A stretch of 10,367 bases of DNA from Dunaliella salina. Lineage: Eukaryota > Chlorophyta > Chlorophyceae > Chlamydomonadales > Dunaliellaceae. The notes beneath the pieces are model-generated. The model worked only from the letters and a program-made list of their open reading frames with translations. It was not told the origin of the DNA and searched no databases. Location: positions 98,548-108,914 of the forward strand of contig MU070274.1 in the NCBI GenBank assembly GCA_002284615.2. Reading direction: 5' to 3'. Within the stretch, counting starts at the first letter, position 1. Each line of letters starts with the position of its first letter. Positions 1 to 5,849 of the stretch are shown piece after piece. Position numbers and translations under genes: made by a program.

Positions 1-48
<48 letters not shown>
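1..48. repeat. (TG)24 microsatellite
   Basis: The window opens inside a perfect TG run of 24 units, which probably continues upstream of the window. It lies in the intron before the first visible primase exon. It is one of three long TG runs in the window, all in introns of the same gene. Apparent open frames across it (Cys-Val or His-Thr repeats) are artefacts of the dinucleotide. Confidence 0.97.
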
Positions 49-51
<3 letters not shown>

Positions 52-232
52 CATATGCAAGTCCAGTTTGTTCAGTGCCAGTGCTGCCGGCAGCTGTTGT
101 AAATTTGCCAACACAAACAACTTTTGTGAAGGGAACTGCAGAAAAGGCACTCCCTTGCTGCCTCCTGACAGGCAAGAAAAAAAGTGCTGACAAGAAATTG
201 TGCTCATAATGTTCTGTTTTAAATGTGCACAG
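49..232 (+). other. 3' part of an upstream intron, with splice acceptor
   Basis: Unique sequence between the TG run and the first exon. It ends in a T-rich tract and then AAATGTGCACAG, with the acceptor AG at 231-232. No coding block is recognised here; the short open frames show no primase-like sequence. Its 5' end is outside the window. Confidence 0.65.
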
Positions 233-337
233 ACTGTGGAGCGCAACTGGTCCAAGGCAGATGCCATCAGTGCGCGCACCGGCAAGAACATAAACTTGGT
301 GCGGTGGCAGCAGCTGCAGGAGGCTGTTGAGGACAGG
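233..337 (+). CDS. PRIM1: DNA primase small subunit, internal exon (35 codons)
   Basis: This exon encodes 35 residues starting TVERNWSKADAISAR and ending VRWQQLQEAVEDR. It begins after the acceptor AG at 231-232 and ends at the strong donor GTAAGT at 338-343, giving phase-0 boundaries on both sides. The NLVRWQQLQEAV stretch corresponds to the NSLQRWEHLKKVAS segment of human PRIM1, which lies shortly before the third catalytic aspartate. The protein is the catalytic subunit of primase. It makes the RNA primers for lagging-strand and origin synthesis in the nucleus, in complex with the large primase subunit and DNA polymerase alpha. On its own this exon is only weakly diagnostic. The assignment depends on the stronger exons at 7085 and 8455, which continue it in the same phase and order. 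The upstream exons, which would carry the first two catalytic aspartates and the zinc site, are not in the window. Confidence 0.72.
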
Positions 338-349
338 GTAAGTGGATGA

Positions 350-692
350 GTACTCAGGTGTAGGCATGCTTGGAGCTTCGGTGTGGGCAAACTTGCAGCT
401 GTGGTGTAAGCATGCGTGCAGCTGAAGTGCGGCCAAGCTTGTACCTTTGGTGTAGGCACGCTTGCAGCTGAGGTTTAAGCACACTTGCTGCCCAGGTGCA
501 AGCATGATTGCGGCTCAGGTGTAGGCACACTAGACTTGGTGCGGTGGCAGCAGCTGCAGGAGGCTGTTGAGGACAAGGTAAGTGGGGTGGCTGAGCACTT
601 TGGCGTGCACACACTCGCTACTTTGGTGTGAGCACGCTTGCAGCTGAGGAATAGGCACGCCTGCTGCTCGGGTTGAAGCATGCTTGTAGAGT
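350..692. repeat. 23-bp minisatellite, first block
   Basis: Degenerate tandem units of 23 bp with consensus near GGTGTAGGCATGCTTGCAGCT plus two bases. At least seven successive units can be read between 355 and 530. The array is interrupted by a copy of the exon end (about 534-585) and then continues with more diverged units to about 690. Each unit contains an acceptor-like CTTGCAG and a donor-like AGGTGTAG. The same unit recurs at about 4648-5182, beyond the retroelement. Confidence 0.85.
534..585 (+). repeat. Duplicated exon 3' end plus splice donor (decoy)
   Basis: These 52 bases repeat 294-345 with a single mismatch (G336 versus A576), at an offset of exactly 240 bp. The copy includes the last ~44 coding bases of the primase exon and an intact GTAAGTGG donor. 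It is preceded directly by an AG at 532-533, so 534-577 could in principle be spliced as a pseudo-exon. Its length of 44 nt is not a multiple of three, so inclusion would shift the reading frame. It is therefore best read as a non-functional duplication inside the minisatellite. Confidence 0.88.
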
Positions 693-703
693 AGGTTGTT
701 TGC

Positions 704-729
704 AGAAAGAAAAGAAAAGAAAAGAAAAA
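704..729 (-). repeat. (TTTTC)n tail at the 3' end of the retroelement
   Basis: On the plus strand this is a GAAAA-type run; on the element's own (minus) strand it is a TTTTC pentamer repeat that ends the sequence. It lies about 107 bp beyond the stop codon of the last minus-strand open frame and abuts diverged minisatellite. Simple-repeat tails instead of poly(A) are known for several non-LTR retrotransposon families, so it is taken as the element's 3' terminus. Confidence 0.6.
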
Positions 730-836
730 CTACATAGGCAGAGAAATCCTCCCTCCATCAATTAAGGAAAAAGAGACGCGCTGGCTCAAAAAAGAGCCAT
801 GAGCCCCTTTCACCACCAGGTATGAAAAAGAGAAAG

Positions 837-1538
837 CTAACGTGGATCGGGAGGGTTACTAGAAGCACCTGGCTCTAGAACCTGGCTGAGGGAAGTATTC
901 TTGTTTCCAATTGCGCGGTGTGTGGAGACTTGTTTGCGGGCAAATTGAACAGAATGGGCATGAAGTTGTTGAGCAAGCTTAGTGGCACGCTGGTGATCCA
1001 ATCCTAGTTGGTTGAATTGCTTCAGGGTATGCTCAGTGTAAATGATAGTTCCACCTACACCCAGGAGAATAGGGCGAATTGTAACGGCTTTAGTATTAAC
1101 AAGTTTACAAAGGTCTGCGTGCTGCTGCTTTGCTGTGTTGAATTGATGCTCTGGCCTTGTGTCTACACAGAACTTGATTTTTATTAGGTGCACATGGCAT
1201 TCATTTGCATGGAGTTCATGGGGTTGCCTCATGCGGCTAGCTCTGGTGGTCCTCCGTGAGGAGCTGCGCAAAGCGTGATGGGAATGAGTAGTAGAAACAC
1301 TGCTAGAAGTATGTTTGGCATTATAAGGGGTGATCAAAACAGCATCTGCCAGTGGTCGGCTGGAGTTGAGTCTTTTCCTCTCTGGAAGGTTAAGAGGGAA
1401 GAGGTAAGCAGGTAAAGTTCTGTTTGAGGCATGTGTAGGGAGTTGGAGGTTGTGTTGAGCAAGCTTAAAATCGCTTCCTATGTCTGTGTAGACCAGGCCT
1501 GCCCCTACAGGGCATTTGCTGAGGGCTTTTGTAATCAT
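837..1538 (-). pseudogene. Retroelement C-terminal region, PD-(D/E)XK-like nuclease (degenerate)
   Basis: A 233-codon open frame on the minus strand, the longest in the window, ending EPGASSNPPDPR and a stop at 839-837. Residues 61-69 (RPLADAVLI) look like an RPD-type motif with two residues inserted, the Asp being at 1346-1344. Residues 117-123 (VHLIKIKF) are where an E-x-K pair would be expected, with the last Lys at 1175-1173. An RPD motif followed by E-x-K is the active-site pattern of restriction-like endonucleases, which in some LINE families sit at the C-terminus after a CCHC knuckle. Here the Glu position holds Lys, so the site looks inactive. The later stretch ILLGVGGTIIYTEHTLKQF is distinctive but not assigned. 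The first methionine is not a true start: the frame continues the upstream element sequence after a frameshift. Confidence 0.5.
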
Positions 1539-1565
1539 TCTGCCTGCAATGTTATGGCGTTCAGT

Positions 1566-1754
1566 TCATGTTGGAGATGATATGGTTTTGGCAGCCTGAG
1601 AGCATGTGTAGTGTGCTGTCCAAATGATGGTAGCCTGGGAGAGAGCAAGATGGATCAGTTGACCTTTTAAAACGTACTGCATGTTTCGGTTGTAGAGGGT
1701 GCCTGTGCGGTACTGCAGGATGGTACGCTTCATGGGTACATAAATGTTGGGCAT
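1566..1754 (-). pseudogene. Retroelement fragment leading into a CCHC-like zinc knuckle
   Basis: The frame starting at 1754 reads MKRTILQYRTGTLYNRNMQY. It continues in another frame after a frameshift near 1680. In the shifted frame, residues coded by 1647-1591 follow the pattern C-x4-Y-x7-H-x4-C (C at 1647-1645, H and final C ending at 1591). With the Tyr read as a replaced Cys, this is a CCHC knuckle like the one between reverse transcriptase/RNase H and the restriction-like endonuclease in R2-type elements. The shifted frame then ends in a TGA near 1561, before the next open frame begins at 1538, so at least two breaks occur here. Confidence 0.45.
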
Positions 1755-1783
1755 ATTTCTGAAGGCATTGCTGATTTTTTTAT

Positions 1784-2643
1784 CTACTTGCGGTAATAAG
1801 GTTTGATAGTAAGAGTAGTAACCTGTTTTGGCATCGGCATATCCAAGTGTTTAGAATGCATGTGGGGTTTGAGAGCATCTTGAAGATTGAGGAGACAGGT
1901 GAGCTTGTGGGCGGGTGGTGGACCCGTAAATGTGCCTGCAGCATGCACTCTTTCTTCCTTGGCTAACCAGAAAATATTTGTAAACAAATTTCCACCAGGA
2001 CGGGATCTCGGTGTCTGCCATGCAGTTCTGGGCTTGCTTTGTCCGATGTTTTGCAATTGCATCTGCACATTCATTTCCAGCAATGCCAGCATGGGACTTC
2101 AATTTGTAAATTCGAATTTAGGTATGGAAGTCTCTTATGAGCGATGAAATCATTTTAAGGACGTCTCCTTGGATATGCCTCAGGTGTTTTTCAGAAGAAG
2201 CTGTTTACGTGTTTAATTAAAAGACTTGAGGCTGACGCAATACCTGCATATTTGGTGATGATAGCAGCAATTGCTGCTAATTCAGCTCTAGTGATGGTTT
2301 TAGTAATCCCAGCAATGTTTGGTTCTACAAAGTCCTTACTGTCAGAGGACAGGCAGTAGACGCCTGCTCCAATTTCTTGCTTACCGTTATGGACAAGGCA
2401 GCTCTCATTTGTGTATGCCCAGGTTCTCCAATCAGCAAATGAAAGAGTTAGGAGAATACTGGATTGGCTGGGCACCAAGTCTGTATCTTGGACTTTCATG
2501 TGTGAATTTCTATGGTGCTTGGAGACATGTTGTTTGTCAAATGGGAGGCGTTCCACTTTGAAACATGGCATGTGAGCATGCACGGGATATAGGACAGGGT
2601 GGCTGCTGACATTCGTCAGCTTCCACTCTGTGGCTTCTTTCAA
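1784..2643 (-). pseudogene. Retroelement RNase H domain, frameshifted and catalytically damaged
   Basis: Frame 2643-2191 contains AYTNESCLVHNGKQEIGAG, which lines up with the first RNase H strand, where YTDGS is usual. Here the catalytic Asp is Asn (2409-2407). Next comes ITRAELAAIAAI, carrying the conserved Glu at 2283-2281. The third motif (expected A-T-D-S) reads IASASS, so its Asp is lost. The fourth motif is in another frame starting at 2102: KSHAGIAGNECADAIAK, with His at 2093-2091 and Asp at 2063-2061 intact. Frame 2092-1784 carries the following element-specific stretch with LTCLLNLQDALKPHMHSKH. In intact elements RNase H removes the RNA strand during reverse transcription. Two lost carboxylates plus stops and frameshifts make this copy non-functional. 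RNase H assignment is strong from motif order and spacing. Confidence 0.75.
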
Positions 2644-2651
2644 ATCTCCTT

Positions 2652-3116
2652 TCAGGCCCTGTAGCCAGTCTTTGTTACGGTTGTTGAGATTGACTCGTGC
2701 TGCGGCGTTCCAAACAGCAAAGATGCAAAGGTCCCAGGTATGCTTAGGTGGAGGTATCTCTTGGTTAGGGCAGGATTGAAGGGCACTGTAACCAAGTTTT
2801 TCGCGAGGTATGTTTCCAAGTTCGTAACAGAGGTGGGGTTAGGCAGTGAAAAGTTTGTAGTAGGGGTTATCATGTTTTTTATTCCAAGCCGGAAGGAACA
2901 TGAATGTAGCAGTAGCGTCTGTGTTGAGAGAATGGCAGAGTAAATGGCATGTTGCAAAGCTTGGGTCATAACTCCCTCGTCATAAATGGGATGGCAGACT
3001 GAGAAGCCTGAGAATTTGGATGAGAAGGCATTATGCATGGCACCAAAAAGAGTGTCTCGGGAGTCCGCACTCCAATAATTCTGGTATTGTGGGTTGTGGT
3101 CTAGTGGGGAGGCCAT
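2652..3116 (-). pseudogene. Retroelement segment resembling a Dam-type DNA adenine methyltransferase
   Basis: A 154-codon minus-strand frame begins ASPLDHNPQYQNYWSADSRD and continues to FSGFSVCHPIYDEG, then ALQHAIYSAI. The layout (a short polar lead with SPLDHN, an aromatic-rich YWSADSRD, then SG-hydrophobic strand and HPIY at 2993-2982, then a helix) resembles the phage-type Dam family, where the motif is NPPY or DPPY. DIRS-type retroelements are known to carry a Dam-like domain, so the module is plausible in a retroelement. The catalytic Asp/Asn-Pro-Pro-Tyr would be His-Pro-Ile-Tyr here, so activity is doubtful. The frame opens just after a run of seven A, and the frame upstream reads into it with a one-base shift. 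The assignment is by eye on pattern only; it could also be an unrelated linker region conserved in this family. Confidence 0.38.
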
Positions 3117-3850
3117 TTTTTTCTTGGGTTACCAAAGCCCATTTTTGAAGGGCAGTATGAATGTGAGTTGAGAGGGCTTGTGAAAAAAAGTCTGATCTTC
3201 TTGCTAGAGCACCTTCTTTCAAGCATGGATTTGCGGGAAAGGAGCCCTTGCAGCTCAGTAGCAAAGCTGCCTGGAGCTGGTGTAGTTTTCCAGTGCATGC
3301 CAGCAAGCTTGGCCCTTATTGAAAGCCCTGTAGATTATTTGGAAGCGTTCTGGGGTTATCATACCAACACATTTGCCATGCATTTTGTATATGCAAGCCA
3401 TGTGCGCTGTGTATATTTATGGGAGAATGAGGGGGGATGGAGTAGGAGGAGAATGGCTGTGGGATGCTGTGTCTGATGATGCTGGATGAGGGGGTTGCTG
3501 ATCCGTGTACTTCACGAGGTCAACCCCGCGCAGCCAATATTCGCATGAGCCTGTAGATTTAATGTTTGCTTGAGGATTAGTGGGGTTTGTATCAAAAGTG
3601 ATTTTGTTGCGCAATTCTGTGTCCAATTTCTGCTGCCATACATTGATTGCATTAGGTTTTTCTTAAACCATGTCTTTCAAGGTTTGAGAGGGCAGAATCT
3701 GCTGTGGGTATGGAGGGATTAGGCTCGCTTTGTTGTGCTTCGAACTTCCAAACATCCTTTAAATTTAGGCCACGTCTCCTGCAAATCCTCTGATTCCCAG
3801 GATGGCTTCCAAGTGACCCTCCTGAGTTCTTGTTTAGCCTGCCGCTCTCT
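3117..3850 (-). pseudogene. Unassigned retroelement linker, broken frames
   Basis: This stretch connects the PHD finger to the methyltransferase-like segment on the minus strand. Coherent pieces are 3900-3652 (ends SALSNLERHGLRKT), 3626-3417 (includes TELRNKITFDTNPTNPQANI, then a proline/serine-rich tail) and 3306-3031 (includes SDFFSQALSTHIHTALQKWA). They lie in different frames, so several indels have accumulated. I recognise no domain. If a reverse transcriptase had been between the PHD and the RNase H, this ~730-bp interval is too short to hold it and shows none of its usual motifs. Confidence 0.4.
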
Positions 3851-3881
3851 TTAAAATTTTTAAGGCACCATTTGGGTTTGC

Positions 3882-4066
3882 ACAGGCGGGACATGCCCAT
3901 GTGTCAGCTGTTGCAATCTGTTGTCTTTGCTCATCTGAGTGGCATCCAAGTTCCTTCATGCATTCCTGATGGTACGTCCGGTGGCACACATCGCAATATA
4001 CATATCAGGAAGTGGAGGATCAAAGGTTTTAGTTTCAAAACTATGGTGGTAGTTGCATATTTGGCA
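3882..4066 (-). pseudogene. PHD-type zinc finger in the retroelement (frameshifted)
   Basis: Minus-strand frame from 4165 reads toward CACCQICNYHHSFET, giving the first C-x2-C at 4066-4064 and 4057-4055. After a frameshift near 3996 the next frame gives CDVCHRTYHQEC (Cys at 3995-3993 and 3986-3984, His at 3971-3969, Cys at 3962-3960). After 22 residues comes TWACPAC, with Cys at 3893-3891 and 3884-3882. The order C-x2-C, about 20, C-x2-C, x4, H-x2-C, x22, C-x2-C, with Trp two residues before the seventh Cys, is the C4HC3 PHD signature. All eight ligands are present, so the finger would be intact but for one indel. PHD fingers commonly bind histone H3 tails, and they occur in some LINE proteins, where a targeting role has been suggested. 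What it does here is unknown. Confidence 0.65.
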
Positions 4067-4640
4067 GCATGCACACTCAACATCAGTGCGAGCAGCAGGT
4101 GCAACATCTTCAGGCACAAGGTTAGCTTGTTTGAATCGTGGCAGTGCCCATTTTTCAATAATCATTGGTGCTTAATGGGTGTGATATTGCACTTGGATGT
4201 GAGCGGGGGAGCTTGATTGCTCTCTGCATAAATTCTCCAATCATCTATGTAAATAATATCTAAATCATGATAGATGACAGGACTGATAACCTGGCTAGCA
4301 GTAGTCTCTTCAGCAAGTTTGTTTGCTGTGTTTCTCTTGAAGTTCCAGACCTTTGGGCCTTGGGAAAGGGAGCTTAGAGAGTAGGAGGCTGGGGAAATGA
4401 TCTCTCTGTCTGTGTGGAGTAATTGTTGCCTCTTTTTTCTGGGTCTGTTTGTATGACTGTCTGGGCTGTGCGGAGTATGAGTTTGTGTCTGAGGGCTGAG
4501 ACAATCATCTGCCTGATGTTGGTGGTTTGTGCTTGGGGAGTTGGGCTGTGTAGGGATATGGTGAGCAGTGCCCAGACAAGCATGTGAACTGCTCTCATTT
4601 GGGCTAGCTTAGCTGAATTGGGACATGGAAGAAGGGGTAT
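4067..4640 (-). pseudogene. 5' part of the retroelement relic, function unassigned
   Basis: On the minus strand, one frame over about 4320-4171 reads through SPVIYHDLDIIYIDDWRIYA to a stop just before the PHD-coding frame. The Y-I-D-D at 4251-4240 superficially resembles a reverse-transcriptase active site, but no flanking RT motifs are visible. Farther upstream (4640-4330) the frames are rich in Ser, Pro, Thr and Gln and look like low-complexity linker. The boundary with the minisatellite near 4640 is approximate, and a start codon for the element cannot be chosen. Confidence 0.35.
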
Positions 4641-4647
4641 TTCTAAA

Positions 4648-5182
4648 TGCTGAGCGTGTGTGCAGTCTTGGTGAAGGCATGCTTGTTGCTCAGATGACAA
4701 CATGCTCGTAGCTTGGGCATATTTGTAGCCTTGGTGAAGAGATGCTTGCAGCTTAGGCATGCCTGCAGCTCAGGTGTTGGCATGCTTGTAGCTCAGGTGT
4801 AGGCAGGCTTGCACCTTAGGTGTAGGCACGTTTGCAGCTAAGGTGTAGGTACGTTTGCAGCTTGGTACAGGCACACCAGCAGCTGAGGTGTAAGTACGCT
4901 TGTAGTTTGAGTGAAAAAATGATTTAAGTGTTGGCTTGCTTGCAGCTTTGATGAAGGCATACTTATAGCTTAGGCACGTCTGCAGCTCAGGTTTAGTCAT
5001 GCTTGTGCGAAGGCATGCTTGTAGCTTAGGCATACATGCAGCTTAGATGCAGGCACGCTTGTAGCTTAGGTGAAGGCATGCTTGTTGCTCAGGTGTAGGC
5101 GTGCCTGCAGCTTAGGTGTAGGCACTGCGGCAGCTCAGATGCAAGCATGCTTACAGCTCAGGTTTGGGGATGCTTGCAGGTG
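4648..5182. repeat. 23-bp minisatellite, second block
   Basis: About twenty or more degenerate units of the same 23-bp consensus as at 350-692 (for example GGTGTAGGCACGTTTGCAGCT), in the same orientation. Some units are shortened or have insertions. The match in unit, phase and orientation to the first block supports a single ancestral array later split by the retroelement. Open frames here on the minus strand, with repeated KLQACL-like peptides, are by-products of the repeat. Confidence 0.85.
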
Positions 5183-5212
5183 AAGCGTCTTTTTCTCCTT
5201 GCTGGTGCCCAT

Positions 5213-5400
5213 TGCATCCGCGACTCGAAGCTGTCACCGCAAGGATGCTGATGCCCTGTGCATCCGCAATTCCAAGCTGCAACCGGATGGTGTGCATCTG
5301 CGATGCCTGTGCATCCGCAGTTCCAAGCTGCAAGCGGATGGTGTGCATCTGCGATGCCTGTGCATCCGCAATTAAAAGCTGCCACCAGAAGGGCATGTGC
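5213..5400. repeat. 51-bp tandem repeat, about 3.5 copies
   Basis: The anchor TGCATCCGCA begins at 5259, 5310 and 5361, exactly 51 bp apart. A diverged partial copy starts at 5213. Because 51 is a multiple of three, frames stay open across it on both strands, producing a 17-residue periodic peptide. There is no start context, splice signal or similarity to suggest that this is coding. Confidence 0.88.
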
Positions 5401-5690
5401 ATCTGCTGAAGTGGCCTGGACACAAGCAGCACCTTATTCTTGATATGCATGCTGCCTTCTTTTCGTGCGCTGTTTCCTGAGGCATGTGCTGCCACAGAAA
5501 AGGCGTTTCTGCATTTACTGTGATTGCTTGGACACAAGCAGCACGTTACCCTTGATAAGCATGCAGCCTTATCAACCTGTGCTGTTTCCTGAGGCGTGTG
5601 CTGCCACAGAAAAGGCGTTTGTGCATGCGCTGTAATGGAAGCTTGCACACAAGCAGCACTTTCCCCCACGAAGGCCATGCTGCCTGAGGA
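5401..5690. repeat. ~113-bp tandem repeat, about 2.5 copies
   Basis: The word ACACAAGCAGCAC recurs at 5420, 5532 and 5647, giving periods of 112 and 115 bp. Between them the block CTGTTTCCTGAGGC followed by TGCTGCCACAGAAAAGG is repeated almost exactly. The array is directly joined to the 51-bp array and appears to be non-coding intron sequence. Confidence 0.82.
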
Positions 5691-5710
5691 TCATGTCATC
5701 TTCTTTGACG

Positions 5711-5848
5711 CGCTGCTTTCTTAGTGCATTGCAGGCTGTTGCATTGCAGGCTGTTGCATTGCAGGCTGTTGCATTGCGCTGCTTTCTTAGTGCATTGCGC
5801 TGCTTTCTTAGTGCATCGCAGGCTGTTGCATTGCAGGCTGTTGCCCTG
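5711..5848. repeat. Compound 15-bp and 21-bp tandem repeat
   Basis: Units GCATTGCAGGCTGTT (15 bp) occur in runs on each side of units GCGCTGCTTTCTTAGTGCATT (21 bp). Both lengths are multiples of three, which keeps frames open. The structure is a higher-order mixture of two short units that share GCATTGC. Confidence 0.85.
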
Positions 5849-5849
5849 T

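Larger units (their letters stand above)
704..4640 (-). mobile_element. Decayed non-LTR-like retroelement with PHD, RNase H and nuclease-like regions
   Basis: About 3.9 kb of minus-strand sequence encodes a broken polyprotein. It lies between two blocks of the same 23-bp minisatellite, as expected if it was inserted into one array. Reading 5' to 3' on its own strand, the recognisable parts are a PHD-type zinc finger (about 4066-3882), a long unassigned linker, a segment resembling Dam-type adenine methyltransferases (about 3116-2800), RNase H (about 2430-2060), a CCHC-like knuckle (1647-1591), a restriction-like nuclease region (1538-840) and a TTTTC tail. Several frameshifts and lost catalytic residues show that it is inactive. 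The RNase H and knuckle-plus-nuclease order at the 3' end resembles non-LTR elements with a restriction-like endonuclease. No reverse-transcriptase core was found, so either it was deleted or the family is built differently. The 5' boundary and target-site duplication could not be fixed by eye. Confidence 0.7.

Noticed and set aside
2..209. Open frames of Cys-Val repeats across the TG run at the left edge
   Set aside because: They are produced by the dinucleotide repeat and run into intron sequence; no start or conserved protein.
1887..2147. Plus-strand open frames inside the retroelement (also at 2319-2561, 2740-2943, 3168-3476 and 3830-4216)
   Set aside because: They are antisense to minus-strand element coding with recognisable RNase H, PHD and nuclease-like motifs.
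3652..3900. Minus-strand frame starting MGMSRLCKPKWCLKNF as a separate zinc-finger protein
   Set aside because: The start of this frame overlaps the end of the PHD finger in a different frame; the Cys residues here are out-of-frame readings of it.
350..5182. CRISPR-like array
   Set aside because: The 23-bp units are directly adjacent and degenerate, with no unique spacers, and the DNA is eukaryotic.
5151..5678. 175-codon minus-strand frame with a periodic 17-residue peptide
   Set aside because: Its openness comes from the 51-bp array. No start context, splice sites or recognisable domain.
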